The notes below the pieces were generated by a model that was not told the DNA's origin, made no database searches, and saw only the letters and a list, made by a program, of their open reading frames with translations. Below, piece after piece: positions 25,579-34,936 of a stretch of DNA of 64,000 nucleotides. The stretch lies in assembly GCF_021538615.1 (NCBI RefSeq), contig NZ_JAJHIZ010000003.1, forward strand, positions 3,348,001 to 3,412,000, written 5' to 3'. The position numbers were made by a program, and so were the translations under genes. How positions within the stretch are numbered: position 1 is the first letter of the stretch; each line of letters begins with the position of its first letter. The DNA comes from Niabella agricola. GTDB taxonomy: Bacteria; Bacteroidota; Bacteroidia; Chitinophagales; Chitinophagaceae.

Positions 25579-26000
25579 GTTAAAAAGGAAAAAAGAGGCA
25601 CACGTGTTTTGGTCCTAAGGAGACGCGTTAAAATCCACCAGTTTAACATGGGCGTTAAGCTAATTTTAAGCATTAAAGCGTAAAAGCAGCAGCGCAACGT
25701 TGCACTTATTAGCAATGAACACAAGAAGGAATGGAGGTGCAGCGCACCGGTAATATGAACCGTTGCCCAAAGATTCCCGCCGCGCTGCGGCTAAAAGCAA
25801 GTCCATGGGACTCTTGTTACATTGATTTGCGGCGCGCTGCGCCTGCTTTCTATCAAAGATCCGATTTCTCAGCCCAAGGCCTCTTCGTGCTACATTTTAT
25901 GGCAGTTGACCTGTTGTTAACTTGAGGCATATAGATAGTTGCGGAACCGCGGTGTTGAACATTTATCCTATTTTGCAACAGCAAACTATTTTTCTCCTTT
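25579..26000. other. Non-coding gap with GC-rich short palindromes
   Basis: I see no gene in these 420 bases. It holds clustered dyads such as gtgcagcgcac near 25738, ccgcgctgcgg near 25780 and gcggcgcgctgcgcc near 25830, in a style seen in dispersed non-coding repeats of this group. A TATTTTGC stretch near 25970, close to the promoter consensus, may serve the gene at 26001. Confidence 0.5.
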
Positions 26001-26417
26001 ATGCAGATCATCCTATCCGGAGTAACCATTGATATGGAATTGCACGCCATTCATATCCACAATGATAAAGCGCTGTGGCAGTTCCTGGACAAAGGACCAG
26101 AGCAACATACGGAACAGTTGGTAGCCGGGATCTTACAGGCCTATGAAGCACAATACCGTTGCAAACTGGAAATTGCGCCGGATTCCCTGGTTGTGGAGAT
26201 CTGGGGGCATGTATACGTAGACCAGTTTGCGGATTTTATTGCGCGGCTCACTGATCTGAAGCTGGTAAAAAAGCTCCTGCATCCCGTTCAAAAATATTGC
26301 GCGGTGATCGATTGCGGGGAAAAGGAACATGATACAAACCGCTGGTTCTGGGACCTGCTGGCGCCGCTTAAAGCAACCATTGGCGGGTGGCTGCCGGGAA
26401 GTGAAGAGACCTGTTAG
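26001..26417 (+). CDS. Hypothetical protein ending inside a repeat
   Basis: A 138-residue soluble protein with no signal peptide: MQIILSGVTIDMELHAIHIH at the start, then helical stretches QLVAGILQAYEAQYRCKLEI and VYVDQFADFIARLTDLKLVK, and WFWDLLAPLKATIGGWLPGS near the end. I do not recognise a family. The final codons for E-T-C and the TAG stop fall within the left arm of an AGACCT paired palindrome, so the present C-terminus is partly repeat-made. Confidence 0.65.
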   Translation: MQIILSGVTIDMELHAIHIHNDKALWQFLDKGPEQHTEQLVAGILQAYEAQYRCKLEIAPDSLVVEIWGHVYVDQFADFIARLTDLKLVKKLLHPVQKYCAVIDCGEKEHDTNRWFWDLLAPLKATIGGWLPGSEETC

Positions 26418-26451
26418 GTCTGCCCGCGGTGAGCAAAGACCTAACAGGTCT
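26407..26451. repeat. AGACCT paired palindrome, copy 3
   Basis: AGACCTGTTAGGTCT at 26407-26421 and its exact reverse complement AGACCTAACAGGTCT at 26437-26451. It lies between two convergent genes (stops at 26417 and 26459) and could act as a two-way terminator. Confidence 0.95.
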
Positions 26452-26458
26452 TGATGGA

Positions 26459-28501
26459 TTACTCCAGCACTTTTATCTCCGTACGCCGGTTCAATTGATG
26501 TTGCTCCTCGCTGCAAGGCACATCGTTGCCGCAGTCGTTCAGTAACCGGCTTTCTCCATAACCCTTTGCCTTCAGGCGGTCTGCCGCAATACCCCTGCTT
26601 ACCAGGTAGCGCACGGCTGATTCTGCGCGCTTGCGGGATAAGGTCATATTAAACGCATCACCACCGCGGCTATCGGTGTGGGATGATAACTCTATTTTAA
26701 CCGCGGGATTTTCCTTCAGGGTGGTTACCAGGTTATCAAGTACGGCGGCGGCATCCGGACGAATGTCCCATTTATTATAATCGTAATAAATATCTTTTAA
26801 AACAATGGATGCGTCTTTCTTCAGCTCCATCACTTCCAGCGCCAGGTTTACATAAATCACTTCGCTACGGTTCAATCCTTTTGTGGTAACTTTTTCCCGG
26901 TTGGAGAAATAGCCCTTGTTCTGTGCGATGACGTTGTAATCCGTTTGCTGATCCAGCTGGTAATAGAACCGGCCAACGGAATCGGAGGTTTTCTGCTCCG
27001 CGCTGCCGCGGGTCACATTGGTGAGAGAGGTCTGGATAAACGGAAGTGGGCCCATGTCCGCCTTGTTGATGGTTTTCCCTGCCAGGGTAAACCGGATATC
27101 ATTATGGATCAGCTCCCGGTAAATGGTTGCTGCCGGCGCGGAAAAATCAGCAATAGCAACGGCCGCTTCCGTGGTTTTAATACCATTCTTGATCCCGGTG
27201 ATTTTATAATTCCCGGTTGCCAGCGCCTTTTGTAAGGGGATACTGCCATCTTCCCGGGTCATGGTTTCTATAACAGATTCGTCGCCTTCTTTTTCAATCC
27301 GGATATTCACACCATCCAGCGGTTTTCCGGTGGGTTTGTCGATCACCTTTACCGCCAGGTTTTTATCGGCGGGTGGTTGCGCCGGTACCACTACCGGTGG
27401 ATCATTGACCGGCACCGGCCGTTTTTTGCCCAGCCAGATCTTCAGGCCCAGGCTGGCACTTAAAAAGCCGAGGTTCTTTTTTTCGGTATAGGGCCGGGTA
27501 AACGTGTATTTATCGGAATAACGCATATCCCGTTCGGAGGCGGCATCTGTTTTATAGAGATTGATGCTGCCGCTTACGGTACCGTTGGATGCTGCCTGCC
27601 CCTTCATTTCAGGGGAAGGAATGTACCAATAGTCAACACCGGCTGACAACGAAACCTTGGGGGAAAAGAAAAACTCCAGGCTGGCTCCCCCGCGGGCAAG
27701 GAACTGCATTTTGTTTTTTTCTTTAATATCTGCCGGACTGGCGGCACCGCTGGCTTTATAAGCATCATAAAAAGCGCTGCTCATGCCATATTTTTCATAA
27801 TTGCCCTCCACATTTGCGGTGGCCGTACCTACTGTTGGGCTTCCGATAGCCACCTCGTTAACAGGAGCACTGGAGACCAGGGTATTGTTATAACTATAGG
27901 TATACCGATCCGGAGACGCCCCATTTCCTTTCAGGTAATAATAACCAAAGCGATTCATGGAAATACCTCCCTGGGCGTAAACCGAGCCCTGCAGCTTTTG
28001 TCGCCCAAACCAGAGGCGGGGGCCGGTTAGTAGATAGTATCCCTTAAAATCTTTAACGGCGCTTACCTGCTGGGTACTTTCGGGAAATGTAAAATAATCG
28101 TTTTTTGCCTGACCAGAGTCCAGCGCATTTTTAAACTGCCCGGAATTACCCATTCCCCGCAGTACCTCTTCAGCAGTGGCGGTAAAACGGTGCATTTCCG
28201 GATGATTTCTTTTGATTTGGAGCATGCCAACCGCCAGCTCCCATCCAAAAGCGTTCTTCCGCCAGCCACCGTTCACTTCTGCAAACATTCCATTGCCCAG
28301 GTGATAAAGCGGGTTATCCCAAAGGGATTTGTTTTTTAAGAGGTAGCCGCCGCGCAGCCCGGTATAAAATCCCGTTTGGTACAAAGGATATCCCGGATCA
28401 TCGGTGCTGGCAGTGCTGGTAACAACATCATCTTGTGCCATAACTACCTGCATGGTGGCCAGCAGGCAGACAAAGGAAAGCAGTAACAATCTTTTTTTCA
28501 T
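26459..28501 (-). CDS. OmpA-family outer-membrane protein with carboxypeptidase-like insert
   Basis: A 680-residue protein starting MKKRLLLLSFVCLLATMQVV, a signal peptide; the longer frame to 28591 adds non-signal residues. Residues about 25-370 alternate like a beta-barrel or porin-like region (YQTGFYTGLRGGYLLKNKSL, FLSASLGLKIWLGKK). A CarboxypepD-type beta domain follows (LAVKVIDKPTGKPLDGVNIR). The last 120 residues are an OmpA domain with IELSSHTDSRGGDAFNMTLS, RKRAESAVRYLVSRGI and RLKAKGYGESRL, which binds peptidoglycan. It anchors the outer membrane to the wall; the exact role is unknown. A TATATTTA box about 50 bases upstream is one mismatch from consensus. Confidence 0.9.
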   Translation of the reverse strand: MKKRLLLLSFVCLLATMQVVMAQDDVVTSTASTDDPGYPLYQTGFYTGLRGGYLLKNKSLWDNPLYHLGNGMFAEVNGGWRKNAFGWELAVGMLQIKRNHPEMHRFTATAEEVLRGMGNSGQFKNALDSGQAKNDYFTFPESTQQVSAVKDFKGYYLLTGPRLWFGRQKLQGSVYAQGGISMNRFGYYYLKGNGASPDRYTYSYNNTLVSSAPVNEVAIGSPTVGTATANVEGNYEKYGMSSAFYDAYKASGAASPADIKEKNKMQFLARGGASLEFFFSPKVSLSAGVDYWYIPSPEMKGQAASNGTVSGSINLYKTDAASERDMRYSDKYTFTRPYTEKKNLGFLSASLGLKIWLGKKRPVPVNDPPVVVPAQPPADKNLAVKVIDKPTGKPLDGVNIRIEKEGDESVIETMTREDGSIPLQKALATGNYKITGIKNGIKTTEAAVAIADFSAPAATIYRELIHNDIRFTLAGKTINKADMGPLPFIQTSLTNVTRGSAEQKTSDSVGRFYYQLDQQTDYNVIAQNKGYFSNREKVTTKGLNRSEVIYVNLALEVMELKKDASIVLKDIYYDYNKWDIRPDAAAVLDNLVTTLKENPAVKIELSSHTDSRGGDAFNMTLSRKRAESAVRYLVSRGIAADRLKAKGYGESRLLNDCGNDVPCSEEQHQLNRRTEIKVLE

Positions 28502-28681
28502 GGTCGTTTTGAATAAAATAAAAATGGTTATAGTAGCCAGATTTGCGGTAAATATAGATGAAAAGCCGCATGTATAAAAACCTGGGTCCAATATGTAGCG
28601 CTACAGCCTCCCTCATTTTGGCGATAGTATCACCGGGGCGGAAGGGGTAGCTTTACCTATTCATGATTAAACAACAGGCAT

Positions 28682-29356
28682 ATGAAAACAAAATGGGTGT
28701 GGATCCTGCTCCTGCTGGCAGCCTATAAAAGCGGCTCCGCCCAATGCGGGTATTATTTTTTTCAGAAAAACAAAACCATCACCATCGGGATCTTTAATAA
28801 AAAAGGGAGCTCCGACGGCAAAGTAGTATATAAAACCACGGAGATAACGGCCAGCGGAGGCAATAGCACCGCGGCATTGCGATCGGAGGTGTTTGACCGT
28901 AAAGACAAATCCCTGGCGGTATCTTCCGGTACTGTTCAATGCAAGGGCGGTGTGCTGCTGATGGATATGAAAATGATGCTGGCGCCGCAACAAAGCGGAC
29001 AATTGCAATCGACGGAAGCCAGTGCCAAAGGCATGTACCTGGAGTATCCTTCCTCTCTCAGTGTTGGACAGGACCTGGAAGACGGCAGTTTTGAAATGGA
29101 TATGAAGATGGCAACGGGTATCCCGGCTTCTGTATCCCTGGATATAACGAACCGCAACGTGGAAGCAAAGGAAAAGGTGAGTACCCCGGCCGGCAGCTGG
29201 GATGCCTATAAGATTACTTACCAGTCAAAAATGCTGATCAACATGGGCTTTGGAGTGCCCTTTAAAATGGAAACAACGGAATGGTTTGTACCGGGATTTG
29301 GCGTGGTGCGCTCCGAATCGAAATACGGAAAAACCGAATTGATTTCCATTGATTAG
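28682..29356 (+). CDS. TapB/DUF3108-like secreted protein
   Basis: A 224-residue protein with a signal peptide (MKTKWVWILLLLAAYKSGSA). The body is all-beta: IGIFNKKGSSDGKVVYKTTE, KGGVLLMDMKMMLAPQQSG and AKEKVSTPAGSWDAYKITYQ. The end, TTEWFVPGFGVVRSESKYGK, has the W-(F/Y)-x-P-G-x-G-x-V-R-x-E motif of TapB/DUF3108-like proteins. The function is not known. The most striking fact is that its last 29 codons plus downstream sequence are repeated three more times after the gene, in a 210-bp array. Confidence 0.8.
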   Translation: MKTKWVWILLLLAAYKSGSAQCGYYFFQKNKTITIGIFNKKGSSDGKVVYKTTEITASGGNSTAALRSEVFDRKDKSLAVSSGTVQCKGGVLLMDMKMMLAPQQSGQLQSTEASAKGMYLEYPSSLSVGQDLEDGSFEMDMKMATGIPASVSLDITNRNVEAKEKVSTPAGSWDAYKITYQSKMLINMGFGVPFKMETTEWFVPGFGVVRSESKYGKTELISID

Positions 29357-30104
29357 CTAACCTTCCGGACATTTTTTGCCCGCAGATCGCGCAGATGAAA
29401 CGCAGCGGCAGAAATTGCCAGCGGAAAGATCCGCGGAAATCTGCGGGAAAATGGCGACCGGAAAGTTCCTCTTAAGATTGAAACAACGGAATGGTTTGTA
29501 CCGGGATTTGGCGTGGTGCGTTCCGAATCGAAATACGGAAAAACCGAATTGATTTCCATTGAATAGCTAACCTTCCGGACGTTTTTTGCCCGCAGATCGC
29601 GCAGATGAAACGCAGCGGCAGAAATTGTCAGCGGAAAGATCCGCGGAAATCTGCGGGAAAGTGGCGACCGGAAAGTTCCCCTTAAGATTGAAACAACGGA
29701 ATGGTTTGTACCGGGATTTGGCGTGGTGCGCTCTGAATTGAAGTATAGAAAAACCGAATTAATTTCCATTGAATAGCTAACCTTCCGGACGTTTTTGCCC
29801 GCAGATCGCGCAGATGAAACGCAGCGGCAGAAATTGTCAGCGGAAAGATCCGCGGAAATCTGCGGGAAAGTGGCGACCGGGAAGTCCCCTTAAGATTGAA
29901 ACAACGGAATGGTTTGTGCTGGGCCTCAGTGTGATGCGCACGGAATCGAAATACTGGAAAACGGAATTGATTTCGATAGAGTAAGCTGTTTGTATTTTTT
30001 TTCCGCAGATAGCGCAGATGAGGCGTCGATGGGAAAGCAATCAGCGAAGATCAGCGGAAAAAATCCACGAAAATCTGCGGGGAAGTGGCCATTAAATAGC
30101 TAAG
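29271..30104 (+). repeat. 210-bp tandem array carrying copies of the gene's 3' end
   Basis: Copies begin at 29271, 29481, 29691 and 29899 (spacing 210, 210 and 208). Each has about 90 bases encoding the C-terminus of the preceding gene (from the aaacaacgga word to the stop codon) followed by about 120 bases of non-coding sequence with cccgcagat...atctgcggg dyads. Copies 2 and 3 are nearly identical to copy 1; copy 4 is clearly diverged yet still encodes EWFVLGLSVMRTESKYWKTE and ends in a stop. Related but looser dyads continue to about 30220. The minus-strand frame at 29353-29769 is only an effect of the 210-bp period. Confidence 0.95.
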
Positions 30105-30281
30105 CCTCTTTACGCCTTTCTTTTACCTGCAGATGAAACGCAGAGGCGGAAGTCATCAGCGAAGATCAGCGGAAAAATCTACGGGATCAGCGGGAAACCT
30201 GCCGGAAACCCTTAAGATCATTTACCCTGCCTATTATTGTTCCCTTATCGCGTTTTAGATTCTATACATTACCTTAGCGGA

Positions 30282-33122
30282 ATGGAGAAAAAGTTATTTC
30301 TGTTAGACGCGTACGCGCTCGTTTTTCGCGCCTATTATGCACTTATCCGCAGTCCCCGCATCACCAGTAAAAATAAAAATACCAATGCCCAGTTCGGGTT
30401 TACCAACACCCTGGTAGAGCTGATCAATAAACAAAAGCCCTCCCATATGGCCGTTTGTTTTGATACACACGCCCTTACGGAGCGCCATACGGATTATGCC
30501 GATTATAAGGCCAACCGCCAGGAAACACCGGAAGATATCATGATCGCCGTACCGGATATTAAACGTATCATTAAAGGATTTAATATACCGGTGATCGAGT
30601 CAGACGGTTACGAAGCGGACGATATCATCGGAACCCTGAGTAAAAAAGCGGCAGCAGCGGGGTACGATGTATTTATGGTAACACCGGATAAGGATTATGG
30701 ACAGCTGGTTACTGATAAAATAAAGATCTACAAACCCGGTTATCAGGGTGGTGATGTGGAAATTATGGGGCCCGAGGAGGTTTGCGCCAAATGGAATATA
30801 AAAGACGTATCGCAGGTGATTGACGTACTGGGACTGATGGGCGATGCCGTTGACAATATCCCCGGGATCGCCGGTGTGGGAGAAAAAACAGCGGCCAAGC
30901 TACTGGCGGAATATGAAACCCTGGAAAATGTGGTCGCTAATGCGGACAATATAAAAGGCGCCCTTGGCCGGAAGGTACAGGAGGGTAAGGATCTGGCCAT
31001 TCTTTCCAAAAAACTGGCTACCATTATTACGGATGTGCCGGTTGAATTTCATGAAGAGGATTTTCAAATCAAGGATTGGAATAAAGACGAATTAAAAGAG
31101 GTCTTTGGCGAGCTCGAATTCCGGACACTGGCCAAGCGCCTGCTGGGAGATGAAGCCGGCGAACTGGCTGCCCCGGCAGCAAAAACGCCGGCCAGCAAGG
31201 GATTGCAGATAGACTTGTTTGGAAATGTAATCGGCGGAGCGGAAGCAGCGGAGCCGCTGCCTGCGGAAACGGAAGCCGCTTCTGAAGGCTTTACAACCTT
31301 AAAAACTATTAAAGATACGCAACCGGTTTATGAAGCCGTAACCGGGGAAGCAGCGATCGCTGAACTGGTAAAAGAATTGCTGCCGGTAACGGAAATCTGT
31401 TTTGATACGGAAACCACCAATATCGATGCGAATCTTGCAGAATTGGTGGGCATGAGCTTTTCCATTAAGGCAGGAACCGGGTATTATATTCCCTGCCCGG
31501 CCGAACAGGAGGAAACAAAAAAGATACTGGCGTTGCTGGCGCCTTTATTTGAAGATGAAAGCAAGCTTTGGATCGGCCAGAATTTAAAATACGACCTGCT
31601 GGTATTAAAATGGTATGGTGTGGAGCCCAAAGGGAAGATCTTTGATACCATGCTGGCCCATTACGTGATTGAACCGGATGGTAAACGGAGTATGGACCAG
31701 CTGAGCGCCAAATATCTGGGCTATGAACCCATACATATTGAAGAACTGATCGGCAAAAAAGGGAAGACCCAGGGCACGATGCGGGATGTGGAAATTGAAA
31801 AAATAAAAGACTATGCAGCCGAAGATGCCGATATTACCCTGCAGTTGAAAGAAGTGTTTGAACCCCTGTTGGAGCAACGGCAGGTGCGGCAGGTGTTTGA
31901 AGAAGTGGAAAACCCGCTGGTACAGGTGCTGACCAATATGGAATTTGAAGGGATCCGCATTGATGAAGAGTTTTTAAAGAACTATTCAAAGGAACTGGAA
32001 AAGGATGCTGCCGAAGCAGAAAAAAAAGTATTTGAGATCGCGGGGGTAAAATTTAACCTGGCATCGCCGAAACAACTGGGAGAGGTGCTGTTTGAACGGC
32101 TGCAGCTGGACAGCTCGGCCCGAAAGACAAAAACCGGCCAGTACCAGACCGGAGAGGATGTGTTGTTGAAGCTGGCAGCAAAGGGGCATGCCATCGCTGA
32201 TCAGATCATTACCTTCCGGGAGCTGACCAAACTGCGCTCTACCTACGTGGATGCCCTTCCGCAGCTGATCAACCCCAAAACAGGGCGGGTGCATACCACC
32301 TATGGGCAGGCCGTAGCGGTTACCGGCCGGCTGGCCAGCAATAATCCCAATCTTCAGAATATACCCGTACGTACCGAACGGGGTAAAGAGATCCGGAAGG
32401 CATTTATTCCGCGTGATGAACGGCATGTATTGTTGTCGGCCGACTACTCGCAGATTGAGCTCCGGATCGTAGCGGCCATGAGCGGTGATCCCAATATGGT
32501 CAATGCCTTCAAACAAGGCACTGATATTCATACTGCAACTGCTTCCAAAGTGTTTAATGTGGAGATGGAAGCGGTGACCCGGGAAATGCGCTATAAATCA
32601 AAGAGCGTAAACTTCGGAATCATTTATGGTCAGGGCGCTTTCGGCCTGGCGGATAACCTGGGCATTTCCCGTACCGAGGCCAAGGGCATCATCGATAGCT
32701 ATAAAAAAGAGTTCTCCGGCATCCAGCGGTATATGGACGATACCATCAATTTTGCCCGGGAACACGGCTATGTACAAACCCTGATGGGACGCAAGCGCTG
32801 GCTAAAGGATATCAACTCAAGCAATTTTACCGTAAGAGGCTTTGCCGAACGCAACGCCATTAACTCTCCCATCCAGGGAACCGCCGCCGATATGATCAAG
32901 CTGGCGATGCAAAAAGTGTATACCGCCATGAAACAAGAAGGCTTCAAAAGCCGGATGATCCTGCAGGTGCATGATGAGTTGATTTTTGATGCGTTAAAAG
33001 AGGAAGTACATGAACTAAAACCATTGATCATTGAAAATATGCAGATCGCATTGCCGCTTCCTTTTGATGTACCGGTGATTGCGGAATGCGGAGAGGGTAA
33101 CAACTGGCTGGAAGCACATTGA
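30282..33122 (+). CDS. polA: DNA polymerase I
   Basis: A 946-residue PolA. The 5'-3' nuclease domain (about 1-290) begins LFLLDAYALVFRAYYALI and includes DGYEADDIIGTLSKKA and VDNIPGIAGVGEKTAAKLL. A 3'-5' exonuclease domain (about 365-555) has CFDTETTNID and AEDADITLQL, so the proofreading Asp and Glu are kept. The polymerase domain holds DYSQIELRIVAAMSGD near 720, the O helix KSVNFGIIYGQ and QVHDELIFDA near 895. It fills Okazaki and repair gaps and works with UvrB in excision repair. The frame is open upstream to 30237, but the ATG at 30282 matches the family start. Confidence 0.98.
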   Translation: MEKKLFLLDAYALVFRAYYALIRSPRITSKNKNTNAQFGFTNTLVELINKQKPSHMAVCFDTHALTERHTDYADYKANRQETPEDIMIAVPDIKRIIKGFNIPVIESDGYEADDIIGTLSKKAAAAGYDVFMVTPDKDYGQLVTDKIKIYKPGYQGGDVEIMGPEEVCAKWNIKDVSQVIDVLGLMGDAVDNIPGIAGVGEKTAAKLLAEYETLENVVANADNIKGALGRKVQEGKDLAILSKKLATIITDVPVEFHEEDFQIKDWNKDELKEVFGELEFRTLAKRLLGDEAGELAAPAAKTPASKGLQIDLFGNVIGGAEAAEPLPAETEAASEGFTTLKTIKDTQPVYEAVTGEAAIAELVKELLPVTEICFDTETTNIDANLAELVGMSFSIKAGTGYYIPCPAEQEETKKILALLAPLFEDESKLWIGQNLKYDLLVLKWYGVEPKGKIFDTMLAHYVIEPDGKRSMDQLSAKYLGYEPIHIEELIGKKGKTQGTMRDVEIEKIKDYAAEDADITLQLKEVFEPLLEQRQVRQVFEEVENPLVQVLTNMEFEGIRIDEEFLKNYSKELEKDAAEAEKKVFEIAGVKFNLASPKQLGEVLFERLQLDSSARKTKTGQYQTGEDVLLKLAAKGHAIADQIITFRELTKLRSTYVDALPQLINPKTGRVHTTYGQAVAVTGRLASNNPNLQNIPVRTERGKEIRKAFIPRDERHVLLSADYSQIELRIVAAMSGDPNMVNAFKQGTDIHTATASKVFNVEMEAVTREMRYKSKSVNFGIIYGQGAFGLADNLGISRTEAKGIIDSYKKEFSGIQRYMDDTINFAREHGYVQTLMGRKRWLKDINSSNFTVRGFAERNAINSPIQGTAADMIKLAMQKVYTAMKQEGFKSRMILQVHDELIFDALKEEVHELKPLIIENMQIALPLPFDVPVIAECGEGNNWLEAH

Positions 33123-33242
33123 TCTGCCGAATCATGGCTTCCGGCTGACTTAAAAAGACTGCAAGGGAAGATAATCGGCATATGGGAATACTTTCCCGTT
33201 TATTGGCAAAATTGACTATTTTTAAAGTTTAAACTACGTCTT

Positions 33243-34709
33243 ATGACCACCATTTTGAGCAGAACCGCGCTAATTGCTTTTGTATGTTCCCTGGTACTGG
33301 TTGCCTGCCGGAAAAATGATAAGCCAACTCCACCGGAAAATAAAGTGCCCAGTGTAAATGATTCCATGTACTTTCTTTTTAAGGACCAGTACCTCTGGAA
33401 TGATGTGATCCCCGATTCGGCAACGTTTAAGCCTAACAGCTATGCCAAAACGGAAGACATGTTCAATGCGCTGATCAGCTTTAAAAAACAAAACGGAAAG
33501 AACCTGGATAAGTACAGTTTCCTGGATGATGGCACCGTTGCCGGCGAGATCGGTGGCGTATCGGGTGGTTTTGGAATGGATGTAAACTACAATGCGCTGA
33601 ATGATCTGCGTGTGATTTCTGTTTATCCCGGCTCTCCGGCCTATTTGCAGGGCATCCGCCGCACCTGGAGGATTACGGCTATTAACGGGAACGCCAATAT
33701 CAGTTATGATGGCAGCGGACCTAATGTAACCCGGGTTATCAATGGTATCTATTATAGCAACAGCAGTTCCCTGACACTGCAAAAGCCGGATGGCAACTCT
33801 GTGACAGTTACAGTAAACGCCGCTGATTTTAATATCAATCCCGTTTTGTACAGCAATATCCTGAACCTGTCCGGAAGAAAAGTAGGATACATTGTGTTTA
33901 ACCAGTTTATCCGGTTAAATAAAGCGCAGCCCTATGTGGACCCGGTATTCGATAATTTTATCAGCAATGGTATTACGGACCTGGTGGTAGACCTGCGATA
34001 TAATGGAGGAGGCGCTGTTGAAACAGCAGAATACCTGGCTAACCTGATCGCCCCCTCTTCTGTGGGAACGGAAACGAACCTGATGTACACGGATAATTTT
34101 AATAGCAACCTTTCAGCACACCGGTATAGCAATTATCTAAAAACGAGGATGGTACCGGGCGCCGATTACTCATGGGGAGCCGTTTTTGATTCCTGGGTTG
34201 CCCTTGCTGCCACGCCGTTTAAAAAAGCAAAAACACTCAATCTCTCCTCCGTGGCCTTTATCGGATCCGGACAAACGGCATCTGCCAGCGAATTGCTGAT
34301 CAATGTGCTAAAGCCTTATATGACGGTAAAACTGGTAGGCGATACTACCTATGGAAAACCAGTGGGATTTCTAGGTATGCCCGTTGGTAAGTTTGATATG
34401 TATGCGGTATCAATCTGGTCGAAGAATAAAGACGGGGAAGGTGATTTTTTTGACGGAATGATCCCAAGCGATGCCGCTGTAGTGTTGTCCGGTGAAAAAT
34501 ACGAGGATTTTTCCAAAGACTGGGGCAATACGGATGAGATCTACCTGCGCAGGGCATTGAGAGTTTTGGGCGTTACCCTTCCTGCTCCTCTCATGAGCCG
34601 GACGGCGATCAAAGAACCTGCCAGCAGCCGTAAGCTGATGATCCGCAATCCCATGCCGGATATGCATTTTAAAGGAATGATCGAAACCCGGAAGGGATTG
34701 CTATATTAA
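33243..34709 (+). CDS. S41-family C-terminal-processing-like protease lipoprotein
   Basis: A 488-residue lipoprotein (lipobox VLVAC at Cys22). Residues 45-85 carry DSMYFLFKDQYLWNDVIPDS, typical of Bacteroidota S41 lipoproteins. A PDZ-like region follows (GGFGMDVNYNALNDLRVISV to SPAYLQGIRRTWRITAING). The protease core has LVVDLRYNGGGAVETAEYLA and, near residue 347, SGQTASASELLINVLKPYMT with the nucleophile Ser, then VGDTTYGKPVG with the likely Lys. It probably trims or degrades periplasmic proteins; the target is unknown. The gene follows polA by 120 bases and has its own TATTTTTA box at about 33214. Confidence 0.9.
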   Translation: MTTILSRTALIAFVCSLVLVACRKNDKPTPPENKVPSVNDSMYFLFKDQYLWNDVIPDSATFKPNSYAKTEDMFNALISFKKQNGKNLDKYSFLDDGTVAGEIGGVSGGFGMDVNYNALNDLRVISVYPGSPAYLQGIRRTWRITAINGNANISYDGSGPNVTRVINGIYYSNSSSLTLQKPDGNSVTVTVNAADFNINPVLYSNILNLSGRKVGYIVFNQFIRLNKAQPYVDPVFDNFISNGITDLVVDLRYNGGGAVETAEYLANLIAPSSVGTETNLMYTDNFNSNLSAHRYSNYLKTRMVPGADYSWGAVFDSWVALAATPFKKAKTLNLSSVAFIGSGQTASASELLINVLKPYMTVKLVGDTTYGKPVGFLGMPVGKFDMYAVSIWSKNKDGEGDFFDGMIPSDAAVVLSGEKYEDFSKDWGNTDEIYLRRALRVLGVTLPAPLMSRTAIKEPASSRKLMIRNPMPDMHFKGMIETRKGLLY

Positions 34710-34936
34710 AAACAACGGTGTCGCTGTGTTTGCGAACCTGTTATTACAGCCTTTGGGCCTTTTATAATGAACCGGCATCAATATTAGGCAGGATTTGTGT
34801 CCGCACAGGCAATGTGTGGTTACTTGTTTTAATAAAAAGGATACCGGCGTATTACCAGGCGCGTACCGCTAATCGTGTGCTGATAGATGAAGGTCAATAG
34901 CTGACTGCTTTTATTGGCAGCTGCCGTGCGGGGTCG

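Noticed and set aside
29353..29769. Minus-strand open frame of 138 codons with two near-identical 70-residue halves
   Set aside because: It lies antisense to the 210-bp repeat array; because 210 is divisible by three, any open frame repeats. No start signals or known motifs.
34718..34900. 60-codon plus-strand frame after the S41 lipoprotein
   Set aside because: No signal peptide, domain or promoter; likely chance in a short convergent gap.
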